The notes beneath the pieces are model-generated. The model had not been told where the DNA came from. It saw nothing but the letters and a program-made list of their open reading frames with translations, and did not search any database. A DNA stretch of 64,000 nt. It comes from Streptomyces sp. NBC_00620 (GTDB lineage: Bacteria; Actinomycetota; Actinomycetes; Streptomycetales; Streptomycetaceae). Numbering within the stretch: position 1 is the stretch's first letter; each line of letters begins with the position of its first letter. The stretch is from assembly GCF_026341825.1 (NCBI RefSeq), contig NZ_JAPENY010000003.1, positions 868,001 through 932,000 of the forward strand. Reading direction: 5' to 3'. Positions 49,972 through 57,170 of the stretch are shown one piece after another. The translations under genes and the position numbers were made by a program.

Positions 49972-50934
49972 TCAGTGCCTTCCCGCGCGGTTCAGGGCGT
50001 CCTCCGCCTGTGTGGCCAGGGTGCCGACGAGGTCGGCTGCGGGTGGCTGGTCGGTGATGAGGTCGACCGCCTCACCCGCCCAGACCGGTAGCGGCGGCAA
50101 GTCGCCCCGGGCGACGCCGTCCTGATACTCCGTCTGGGCCCGGGCGTCCGCGGCGAGTTCGGCCTCCCGGCCGCGCCATTGGTCGAGGTAGCGATGGCCC
50201 AGCGTGCGGGCGGTGTACCGGGCGGGCCACCGGGAGCCACGGGCGATGTCGAGCACGCGGTTGCGCTCGGTGTCCTGCCCGTGCCCCTCGACGATTGCGG
50301 TGACTGTCGAGGGGTGAACCAGGGCTTCGGCGGTGGCCTGGAAGCGGGTGCCGATGAGCGCCCCCGCGGCCCCGAGGGCCAGGACGGCCGCCAGGCCGCG
50401 GCCGTCGGCGATCCCGCCGGCCGCCAGCACCGGCACCGGTGCCGCCAGATCCACCACCACCGGCACGAACGGCAAGGTGGACCGCCCGTGCCGGGCCCCG
50501 TGCCCACCGCTCTCGGTGCCCTGCGCCACGATGACGTCAGCGCCCAGGTCCACGGCCTGTCTTGCCTCTTCCAGGTCGGTGACCTGAATGATGAGTGCCG
50601 CGCCAGTCCGGCGGACGCGTTCGGTGTACGCGCTGGGGTCGCCGAAGGAGAACATCACCGCCCTGGGCCGGTGTTCGAGTGCCCGCTCCACCGCGGGGGT
50701 GTCGATCTGCCAGGTCAGAAAGCCGATGCCCCATGGCTTGTCGGTGCCCTGCTCGACGAGCGGCACTTCGCGGGCCAGCCAGTCCGGATCCCCGTTCCCG
50801 GAGCCCAGCAACCCGAGCCCGCCGCCCCGCGAGACGGCTGCCGTCAGCGCACCACCGGCAGACCCGCCCATCGGTGCCAGCGCGATCGGATGCCGCACCC
50901 CGAACAGTTCCGTGAACGCCGTCGACAACGCCAT
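49972..50934 (-). CDS. Nitronate monooxygenase-type FMN enzyme
   Basis: A 320-residue TIM-barrel flavoprotein: FGVRHPIALAPMGGSAGGAL at the N-terminus, DLGADVIVAQGTESGGHGAR in the middle (the GxEAGGH-type FMN/His motif), and PVPVLAAGGIADGRGLAAVL plus GALIGTRFQATAEALVHPST at the end. The family oxidises alkyl nitronates or acts as an FMN-dependent NAD(P)H oxidoreductase. I chose the ATG giving MALSTAFTELFG; upstream in-frame sequence lies over a promoter with direct repeats. Confidence 0.9.
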   Translation of the reverse strand: MALSTAFTELFGVRHPIALAPMGGSAGGALTAAVSRGGGLGLLGSGNGDPDWLAREVPLVEQGTDKPWGIGFLTWQIDTPAVERALEHRPRAVMFSFGDPSAYTERVRRTGAALIIQVTDLEEARQAVDLGADVIVAQGTESGGHGARHGRSTLPFVPVVVDLAAPVPVLAAGGIADGRGLAAVLALGAAGALIGTRFQATAEALVHPSTVTAIVEGHGQDTERNRVLDIARGSRWPARYTARTLGHRYLDQWRGREAELAADARAQTEYQDGVARGDLPPLPVWAGEAVDLITDQPPAADLVGTLATQAEDALNRAGRH

Positions 50935-51007
50935 GCCCACATCATCGCGCATCGCACTCGTCGGCACCCAAGGCTGAGAGAAATACATCCTAGGCGTTTT
51001 CTCACAC

Positions 51008-51039
51008 TCGGAGACACTCGGATTCATTCGGAGACATTC
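51008..51039. promoter_or_regulatory. Direct repeat pair upstream of the nitronate monooxygenase gene
   Basis: TCGGAGACACTC (51008-51019) and TCGGAGACATTC (51028-51039) repeat with a 20-base period, two helical turns. It lies 75-105 bases upstream of the start and suggests binding of a regulator as a tandem dimer. The rest of 50935-51238 shows no gene I can defend. Confidence 0.45.
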
Positions 51040-51238
51040 CGATCGCACCAAATGGAGAGTCGTGTATCCGGCTGCGCGCCGAAACTTTATGAATACATCT
51101 CACATTCACCTGAGGAACCCTCACGGATGAGGCAGGGAAAGCGCCTTCGGAATTTATCCGTCTGGACCTTCACCAAGGTCCGGTCCGGTGAGCTCAAGCT
51201 TTCGGCGCCGGCCGCCAAGGGCGAAGTCACGGCCCGGG

Positions 51239-51796
51239 TTACTGGCCAACCCTTCCGTCGATGCACTCGCGCAACAGGTCGGCGTGCCCGCAGTGCCGGG
51301 CGTACTCCTCGACCCTGTGCACCATCAGCCCCCGAACCGTGATCCCGCCCTCCCCCAGACGCTCGCTCAGATCCGGGTGCTCGGCCAGCGCGGCGTCGGT
51401 CGCGGCCTGCTCGCGCGCGAGGTCGGAGTACGCGGCATCGACCTGGGCCTGATCGGCGACGGCTCCGTCGAAGTCCGCGTCGCGCTCGCCGTACAGCTTC
51501 GGCAGCGGATCGCCGTCGCCGATCCAGTTGTGCCAGTCCCGTTCCACCTCGACAAGGTGGCGAAGCAGGCCGAGCAGCGACATCGTCGACGGCGGAACCG
51601 AACGGCGGGCCAGTTGCTCCGCGTCCAGGCCCTCGCACTTCATCCGCAGGGTCAGGCGGTAGTTCGCCAGGAAGTCCAGCAGCGTCGCAAGCTCCCCGTC
51701 CGGATTGACGTCTTCAGTGCGGGGATCGTCGTCCGGGTCGGCCCACATGTCTGGGTAGACGGTCGCCTGGCTCCATCGCGCGGGTTGGTCACTCAT
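51239..51796 (-). CDS. DinB-family (DUF664) protein
   Basis: A 185-residue four-helix protein: ELATLLDFLANYRLTLRMKC, MSLLGLLRHLVEVERDWHNW with the first metal-binding His, and GLMVHRVEEYARHCGHADLL with the later His pair. This fits the DinB/DUF664 group, which includes mycothiol-dependent and other metal enzymes. The exact reaction is unknown. I chose the ATG giving MSDQPARWSQ; one three codons up is also possible. Confidence 0.88.
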   Translation of the reverse strand: MSDQPARWSQATVYPDMWADPDDDPRTEDVNPDGELATLLDFLANYRLTLRMKCEGLDAEQLARRSVPPSTMSLLGLLRHLVEVERDWHNWIGDGDPLPKLYGERDADFDGAVADQAQVDAAYSDLAREQAATDAALAEHPDLSERLGEGGITVRGLMVHRVEEYARHCGHADLLRECIDGRVGQ

Positions 51797-51965
51797 GCGT
51801 GCCATGTTCGTCCGTGAGGGCCCGAGTTCGCCAATGAGTTTCGGTCCGGAAGAGCGGGCGGCCCTTCTTAAAGTGGTCACAAAAAACTCCATCATCCTGA
51901 TTCGCGCAGCGCCATCCAAGCAGCGGGACTGGGCTACACGCCTCGGGTGTGATGAGAGGGTGTCC

Positions 51966-53384
51966 ATGGGAACGATTCATCAGGTATCTCCGGACCGATC
52001 GCCCCAGCCTCCGGACGGAACGTCACCACGTCCAAAGCGTTACCGGCCCGGGTGGGGAGACCTGCTCGGCACCCTCGCGGTCTTTTCGACCGTCGCCCCT
52101 GTCGGTCTGTGGCTGCTCAACCACGGGCTGCCCCTGCCGTTGGGCATGAAGTCCACGGTCGGCATGCTGGGGCTGCTGTCCTCACTCATCGCGACCCAGC
52201 TCATGCTCCTGCTGGTCGTCCTGCTGGCGCGGATCCCATGGGTGGAACGAGCCTGGGGGCACGACCGCCTGGCTCGACAGCATCGCTGGATCGGGTTCGC
52301 GTCCTTCTGGTTCATGATGGCGCACCTCGTGGCCCAGACCCTGGAGCGGGTCTCCCGCGACTGGTCGGCCGCCTGGCAACGGACCTACGAACTCTACGTA
52401 GTTGAACCATGGATGCTCGCGGCCACCGTCGGCACCATCCTCATCATCGGCGTCATGGTCACGTCGATGCGCTGGGCCCGTCGGCGACTGCGCTTCGAGG
52501 GCTGGCACCTGCTGCACCTCTACACCTACCTCGGCCTGATCCTCATCCTGCCGCACATGCTCGTGACCGGCCCGGAGTTCCACGCGCAGTGGGCACGGGC
52601 GTACTTGTGGACCGAATACGTCCTCGCCGCCGCCTGCATCCTTGTCTTCCGCCTCGGTCTGCCGCTGTACCGGACTCTGTACCACCGGCTCCGGGTCGAG
52701 GAAGTGAGCACCGAAGCGCCCGGCGTGGTGTCGATTACGCTGACGGGCCGTCGGCTGGACCGACTGCACGCCAGGTCGGGGCAGTTCTTCATCTGGCGTT
52801 TCATGGACGGACCCGGTTGGACCCGCGGCCACCCCTACGCCCTGTCCGCGGCACCTCAGCACGACCGGCTCCGTATCTCGGTCCGCGAGTCCGGCGACGG
52901 CAGCGCCCGCGCCGCCACGCTGCGGCCCGGTACCCGTGCGCTGATCGAAGGGCCCTACGGCACCATGACCGCGAGTCGGCGCCGCTGGCCGAAGATGCTG
53001 CTCCTCGCGGCAGGAATCGGCATCACGCCGTTGCGGGCACTGCTGGAGGACACGCGATACGGCCCCGGCGAGGCGACGTTGATCTACCGCTTCAGCAGCG
53101 AGGACGACCGGCTCTTCACAACGGAGCTGCAGGAGCTCGTCAGACGCCGCGGCGTCGACCTGGCCCTGCTGCCGGGAGGACGCGGTTCCGACGGCTCATG
53201 GCTGCCGGCCGACTTCGGCGCCCAACCCGACGAGATCCCCGTACTGCGTCACGCCGTTTCCGACTTGACCTGCCGCGACGTCTACGTGTGCGGCCCTCCC
53301 CCGTGGGCCTCCGCGGTCCACGCGACACTGCGCCGCGCGGGCGTCCGCGAGGAAGACATACACACCGAGGTCTTCGCCTGGTAG
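51966..53384 (+). CDS. Ferric-reductase-like transmembrane flavocytochrome (copy 1)
   Basis: A 472-residue protein. Six TM helices lie at about residues 35-230, with heme-ligand His candidates in RQHRWIGFASFWFMMAHLVA and FEGWHLLHLYTYLGLILILP. An FAD-binding domain follows (SGQFFIWRFMDGPGWTRGHP, then YALSAAP), then an NAD(P)-binding domain: MLLLAAGIGITPLRALLEDT and DVYVCGPPPWASAVHATLR. It ends HTEVFAW. The ATG follows GAGAGGG. It moves electrons from NAD(P)H across the membrane, probably to iron or another acceptor. A 54-codon gene follows 35 bases later; a paralogue lies at 54.7-56.1 kb. Confidence 0.93.
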   Translation: MGTIHQVSPDRSPQPPDGTSPRPKRYRPGWGDLLGTLAVFSTVAPVGLWLLNHGLPLPLGMKSTVGMLGLLSSLIATQLMLLLVVLLARIPWVERAWGHDRLARQHRWIGFASFWFMMAHLVAQTLERVSRDWSAAWQRTYELYVVEPWMLAATVGTILIIGVMVTSMRWARRRLRFEGWHLLHLYTYLGLILILPHMLVTGPEFHAQWARAYLWTEYVLAAACILVFRLGLPLYRTLYHRLRVEEVSTEAPGVVSITLTGRRLDRLHARSGQFFIWRFMDGPGWTRGHPYALSAAPQHDRLRISVRESGDGSARAATLRPGTRALIEGPYGTMTASRRRWPKMLLLAAGIGITPLRALLEDTRYGPGEATLIYRFSSEDDRLFTTELQELVRRRGVDLALLPGGRGSDGSWLPADFGAQPDEIPVLRHAVSDLTCRDVYVCGPPPWASAVHATLRRAGVREEDIHTEVFAW

Positions 53385-53419
53385 CCGTAACCGTCCCTGT
53401 CCCAAGGAGCGAAGCCGTC

Positions 53420-53584
53420 ATGCATCGCATCACCCTGTGGAGTGCTCTGGTCATCTCCGCCATCGGCCTGGTCGTCTGCTACATGGTCAATGCCGGCGGT
53501 CTGACCTACAACCCCGCGGTACCGACCGACAACGACAAGGAGCAGGGCACCCACATGCCGGCTCCAGGTACGGAAAGGAAGTAA
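53420..53584 (+). CDS. 54-residue single-span protein of the M-x-RITLW type (copy 1)
   Basis: A small gene with AAGGAG 11 bases before the ATG. The peptide MHRITLWSALVISAIGLVVC continues with YMVNAGGLTYNPAVP and a polar tail ending in ERKstop. It has one TM helix after a short basic N-terminus. It lies 35 bases downstream of the ferric-reductase-like gene on the same strand. The unrelated-looking small gene at 54.4-54.6 kb starts with MRRITLW and also accompanies a reductase paralogue, so the pairing is real. It is probably a subunit or assembly helper of the flavocytochrome. Confidence 0.85.
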   Translation: MHRITLWSALVISAIGLVVCYMVNAGGLTYNPAVPTDNDKEQGTHMPAPGTERK

Positions 53585-53589
53585 CCGCC

Positions 53590-53707
53590 CGCCTCAAGTT
53601 TGCGGCGCAAGTACATGACGTACACGTCGACGGTGTTGGAGGTGGGTCCCCCCCCCTGTTCGCCCCAGAGGGACTTGAGCAGCCACTCACGTGTCAGGAC
53701 TCGCCCC
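53590..53707 (-). pseudogene. OmpR-type response regulator C-terminal scrap
   Basis: Read on the minus strand: RVLTREWLLKSLWGEQGGG and SNTVDVYVMYLRRKLEAGG. This is the recognition-helix and wing end of an OmpR/PhoB DNA-binding domain. A run of nine C (53648-53656) lies inside it. It overlaps the truncated 3' end of the methyltransferase gene, so the two remnants were joined by deletion. The intact regulator at 56.5 kb has a similar sequence (VVDVFIGYLRKKLEADG). Confidence 0.65.
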
Positions 53708-54188
53708 GGACGCGCCGGCCACCAGGTCTGAGCGACGCCAGGAGTTGGCGGACGACGGCTTCGATCTGCGAGGGCGGGAAGTTCGCGAAGGGCAGTCCGC
53801 ACACGATGTGGTCGTAGTGCCCGAGTTGCCGGTCCTGGATGAGGCCGTGGTGCAGACGGGTACGCGGGGCGATGGCTGCCAGCCGTGTGTCGTGCCGCAG
53901 AGCCGCCGCCAGGTGGTCGACGAACGGGCGGTTGGCCTCGACGAGTTCGAGTGTGTCGTTGGGGCCGAGGCGTTGCGCGAGGTGGCGGGTGACAGCTCCG
54001 GTGCCCGGTCCGACTTCCAGCACAGCACGCGGCTGGTGCGGGCTGCCCGGTTGGACGTGGCGGGTGAGAGCACGGGACAGGGCGGCTCCGCTGGGCGCGA
54101 TGGATCCCGTCATTTTCGCGGTTCGGGTGAACTGCCGGAGAAATGCCAGAGCTTCTGCCACAGCAGCTGATGCGGTCGAGGTCGTCAC
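53694..54188 (-). pseudogene. Phospholipid N-methyltransferase-like gene, truncated at the 3' end
   Basis: A 164-residue frame starting at a GTG with GAAGGTG upstream: AEALAFLRQFTRTAKMTGSI, APSGAALSRALTRHV and AVLEVGPGTGAVTRHLAQRL (motif I), LVEANRPFVDHLAAAL (post-I), IVCGLPFANFPPSQIEAVVR. After LLASLRPGG the normal C-terminal strands are missing and the frame ends RRVRGES in the response-regulator scrap. The family methylates phosphatidylethanolamine or related molecules. About a quarter of the protein is lost, so activity is doubtful. Confidence 0.75.
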
Positions 54189-54312
54189 GTGGGCACCTTC
54201 GCCTTGCTGATGAATCCGAGTGTGTCGGTGGAGCGGGTGGATGTTCGGGGGCAGCGCACCGTGGACGTAGGTGCGGTGATCCCGGTCCAAGGTGCGGCTC
54301 GGGATGGCGAGT

Positions 54313-54350
54313 TGCTGGGACCGTCGGTCCCGTCAAGGGCGGTCCCAGCA
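54313..54350 (-). terminator. Terminator downstream of the small membrane protein gene (copy 2)
   Basis: TGCTGGGACCG (54313-54323) and CGGTCCCAGCA (54340-54350) form an 11-bp exact stem. It lies 37 bases after the end of the minus-strand small gene and upstream of the truncated methyltransferase's promoter region. Confidence 0.65.
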
Positions 54351-54386
54351 GCTCAGGATGTTGCGGGCAGGGCGCAAGGCGGTGAG

Positions 54387-54629
54387 CTACTTGTTCTCGC
54401 CCGGCTTGCCGGCGTGCTCGCCGTCGCCCGGTGTGTCGTCACCGGGCTTCGCCTGATCGACGGGGCTCGCGGACGCGTCGGTGCCAGGGCTGGCAGGGGC
54501 CGTTGCGACGGGTTCCTCGTCCTTGGTCTCGCCTCCCTTCGCACCGCTCCCGGAAAGGTTGAGTTGGTAGGCGAAGAGAAGGGCGGTCACGGCGAGGGTG
54601 GCCGTGAGCCAAAGGGTGATGCGGCGCAT
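54387..54629 (-). CDS. 80-residue single-span protein of the M-x-RITLW type (copy 2)
   Basis: The protein MRRITLWLTATLAVTALLFA continues with YQLNLSGSGAKGGE and a long acidic, Pro/Ala/Asp-rich tail ending HAGKPGENK. There is one TM helix, then a disordered tail probably outside the membrane. A near-consensus AAGGAG lies before the ATG (GGAGTAACC on the minus strand). It lies downstream of the reductase paralogue on the same strand after 110 bases holding TTACGG repeats. Only the first seven residues and the layout match copy 1, yet the association is the same. Confidence 0.85.
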   Translation of the reverse strand: MRRITLWLTATLAVTALLFAYQLNLSGSGAKGGETKDEEPVATAPASPGTDASASPVDQAKPGDDTPGDGEHAGKPGENK

Positions 54630-54651
54630 GGTTACTCCTTCAGGTATTGCG

Positions 54652-54744
54652 AATTACGGTCGGCGGATTCCACCGGATTACGGGTTATCGATTTCTGGTT
54701 ATGGACTACGAGTTACGGTTCACGGTTTACGGTTACGGGTTACC
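54652..54744 (-). repeat. Cluster of TTACGG repeats between reductase and small gene
   Basis: Five copies of TTACGG (near 54653, 54679, 54713, 54726 and 54733) occur in 93 bases, several extended to TTACGGGTTA or GGTTACGGTT. The cluster is more AT-rich than its surroundings and overlaps the reductase stop codon. It could be a regulator-binding array or a recombination product. No coding frame fits. Confidence 0.55.
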
Positions 54745-56146
54745 AGGCGAATTCCTCGGTGTGCAGACTGTCTCGATGCACGCCGGCGGACCTGGTTGCC
54801 TTGCGGACCGCGGAAAGCCAGGCAGGCGGACCGCAGACGTACACATCTCGGTTGGCGACGTCCGGGACGAGTTCCTTGAGCACTTGGGCGTCATCGGCAT
54901 GGGTGCCGACGCCTGCCGGCAGCCACGAGTCGTCGGCGCGGCGGGGGCCGGGCATGAAGTGCAGTTCGACACCGCGCCGGCCGGCGATCTGCCTCAACTC
55001 GTCGGCGAACACGGCGTGTTCCGCCTCGGTGTAGCGGTAGAGGAGAACTACTTCCCCGGGGGCGTAGGCGGTGTCCTCGAGCAGGGCTCGCATGGGAGTG
55101 ACACCGATGCCGGCGGCGATCAGGAGCATGCGGGGGTGACGCCGCTGCCGTGCCGTGAGCGTGCCGTACGGGCCCTCGATCAGCGCGCGGGTGCCGGGCT
55201 TGAGCCGGGCTTGGCGCTCGCTTCCGTCTCCGGCGATCTTCACCGTGATCCTCAGGCGGTCGGCTGTGGGCGCCGCGGAGAGGGTGTACGGATTGCCGCG
55301 GGACCAGCCGGGGCCGTCGAGGAAGCGCCAGATGAAGAACTGTCCGGACTCGGTGCGCAGTCTGTCCAGCCGGTGTCCGCGCATGGTGACGGAGAAGATC
55401 CCGGGCCCTTCGGGGCGTACCTCTGCCACGCGCAGGCGGTGGTAGAGGGAGCGCCAGGCGGGCCAGCCGAGCCGATAGAGGACGGTGACGCCCGCCGCGA
55501 ACAGATACAGGGTCCACCAGTAGGTGCGGGCCCAGGCCTCGTGGAAGTCGGCGCCGTCCTCCAGCATGTGCGGGAAGGTGAAGGCGACGCCGAGGTAGGC
55601 GTACAGGTGGAGCAGGTGCCAGGACTCGTAGCGCAGCCTGCGACGGGCCGCCCGGACGGACGTGACGACCACCATGATCACCGCGATGGTGCCGATCGTG
55701 GCGAACAGCATCCACGGGTCGGTGATGAACAGCTTCCACAGCTCGTCCAGAGCACTGGCCGGGTCCCGGGAAATGCGCTGCACTGCGAAGAGGACGACGT
55801 GCGCCATCATCAGCCAGAACGAGGCGAACCCGATCCAGCGATGCCGCCTGGTGAGCAGGTCGTGGCCCCAGGACCGTTCGACCCAGGGGATCCGGGCCAG
55901 GAGCACGACCTGCAGCAGCATCAGATCGGCGGAGACCAGCCCGGTGAGCAGGCCGAGCGATCCGACGGCGGTGTCCACGGTGGCCAGGCTCAGCAGGCCC
56001 TGATTGCGGATCCAGAGGAATACGACGGCGACCACTGAGGCGATGGCGGCCGGCCCCAACAGGTCGGCGAGGCTCAACCTGAGGGCGCCGTGCTGCGGCG
56101 CGGGCGGCCTTCGGTGGCCGGTGGCCGCCGCATTGGATGTGGTCAT
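54740..56146 (-). CDS. Ferric-reductase-like transmembrane flavocytochrome (copy 2)
   Basis: A 468-residue paralogue of the protein at 52-53.4 kb, with the same layout. The TM region has RRHRWIGFASFWLMMAHVVL and YESWHLLHLYAYLGVAFTFP. The FAD domain has SGQFFIWRFLDGPGWSRGNP, the NAD(P) domain MLLIAAGIGVTPMRALLEDT and RDVYVCGPPAWLSAVRKATR, and it ends HTEEFAW. I chose the ATG after GGGAAGG. It is divergent from an OmpR-type two-component system across an array of palindromes, so its expression is probably signal-controlled. Confidence 0.93.
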   Translation of the reverse strand: MTTSNAAATGHRRPPAPQHGALRLSLADLLGPAAIASVVAVVFLWIRNQGLLSLATVDTAVGSLGLLTGLVSADLMLLQVVLLARIPWVERSWGHDLLTRRHRWIGFASFWLMMAHVVLFAVQRISRDPASALDELWKLFITDPWMLFATIGTIAVIMVVVTSVRAARRRLRYESWHLLHLYAYLGVAFTFPHMLEDGADFHEAWARTYWWTLYLFAAGVTVLYRLGWPAWRSLYHRLRVAEVRPEGPGIFSVTMRGHRLDRLRTESGQFFIWRFLDGPGWSRGNPYTLSAAPTADRLRITVKIAGDGSERQARLKPGTRALIEGPYGTLTARQRRHPRMLLIAAGIGVTPMRALLEDTAYAPGEVVLLYRYTEAEHAVFADELRQIAGRRGVELHFMPGPRRADDSWLPAGVGTHADDAQVLKELVPDVANRDVYVCGPPAWLSAVRKATRSAGVHRDSLHTEEFAW

Positions 56147-56226
56147 CACTACCTTCCCTCGGACATGTGACGGGGGTGACAGGCACCCTGGTGGGCGCTT
56201 CGACGACCAGCGTGGAGGGCGTTTTT

Positions 56227-56320
56227 GTGGCGCCTTTAAGAAGGCGTGGCGCCTTAAGGAGGCGCGGCTCCTTCGAGAAGGCGCGGCTCTTTCGAGAAGG
56301 CATGACGCCTTTGAGAAGGC
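56227..56320. promoter_or_regulatory. Five tandem 19-bp palindromic repeats in the reductase/two-component spacer
   Basis: Units at 56227-56245, 56246-56263, 56264-56282, 56283-56301 and 56302-56320 follow the pattern GYGGCGCCTTTNAGAAGGC and each is itself palindromic (GCCTT...AAGGC). They fill the middle of the divergent promoter between the reductase and the response regulator. OmpR-type regulators often bind tandem repeats, so this is the likely operator of the neighbouring regulator. The rest of 56147-56480 shows no gene. Confidence 0.75.
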
Positions 56321-56480
56321 GCGGGCAGCGGCGTGGCCACGCCGTTCTTAATCTGTTTTGTGAAAGATCAGCCATCCTGGTCGTGGACGGCCGGACGGGC
56401 CCGTCCGTCTCGTCCGGACCCGGTCATCCGCAATCGCGATACGGCTTGGGTGTCTCGCCCGGCACGGAAAGTGAGGGGCG

Positions 56481-57170
56481 ATGTCGGCTTCCCGGCGAAA
56501 GCCGCTGGTGCTCGTGGTGGACGACGACCAAGGCGTCCGCCAGGCCCTGCGGCTGGGACTGTCCGTCGAGGGCTTCGACGTCCACGAGGCCCCCGACGGG
56601 GAGGCCGGTCTGGACGCGATCGCCGCGCAGCTGCCCTCGGTCGTCCTGCTCGACGTCGTCATGCCCGGCATCAGCGGGGTGGAGGCGGTACGGCGTATGC
56701 GACTGCAGGGGCGCACCATTCCCGTCTGCATGCTCTCCGCACGCGACGAGGTCGACGACCGGGTGGCGGGTCTTGCGGCCGGCGCCGACGACTACGTGGT
56801 CAAGCCGTTCTCGGTCGCCGAGCTCGCCGCCCGGCTGCACGCGCTGGTCCGCCTCCACGAAGGCAGTCGGCAGCGCCCTCTCCTGCTGGGCGACCTCACC
56901 ATCGAACCCGCCCGCCGGGAGGCCACACGCGCGGGCCGTGAGCTGGGGCTCACCACACGCGAATTCGATCTCCTGGTGGCGCTCGCCCAGCGCCCGGGCC
57001 AGGTCCTCAGCCGCGCCCAGCTGCTTGAACAGGTGTGGGGTTACACCTGGGACGTGGACACCAACGTGGTCGACGTCTTCATCGGCTACCTCCGCAAGAA
57101 GCTCGAGGCCGACGGCGAGAAGCGGATCCTGCAGACGGTGCGCGGCGTCGGATTCGCGCTGCGGACATGA
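56481..57170 (+). CDS. OmpR/PhoB-family response regulator
   Basis: A 229-residue regulator: LVLVVDDDQGVRQALRLGLS (acidic pocket), SVVLLDVVMPGISGVEAVRR with the phospho-acceptor Asp, GADDYVVKPFSVAELAARLH, and the DNA-binding domain with LTTREFDLLVALAQRPGQVL and NVVDVFIGYLRKKLEADGEK. It resembles PrrA/MprA-type actinobacterial regulators. It overlaps the kinase gene in ATGA and is divergent from the second reductase gene across the palindrome array. Confidence 0.95.
   Translation: MSASRRKPLVLVVDDDQGVRQALRLGLSVEGFDVHEAPDGEAGLDAIAAQLPSVVLLDVVMPGISGVEAVRRMRLQGRTIPVCMLSARDEVDDRVAGLAAGADDYVVKPFSVAELAARLHALVRLHEGSRQRPLLLGDLTIEPARREATRAGRELGLTTREFDLLVALAQRPGQVLSRAQLLEQVWGYTWDVDTNVVDVFIGYLRKKLEADGEKRILQTVRGVGFALRT

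Noticed and set aside
51127..51238. Short plus-strand frame beginning MRQGKRLRNLSVWTFTKVRS
   Set aside because: It looks protein-like for about 40 residues, but it then runs antisense through the DinB gene and I recognise no family. It may be a decayed gene start; I do not call it.
54652..54744. TTACGG cluster as a plasmid or chromosomal replication origin
   Set aside because: The repeats do not match the DnaA box (TTGTCCACA in Streptomyces), and there is no replication gene nearby.
56227..56320. The palindromic array as a CRISPR array
   Set aside because: The units are directly adjacent with no spacers of variable sequence, and no cas genes are present. It reads as tandem operators.
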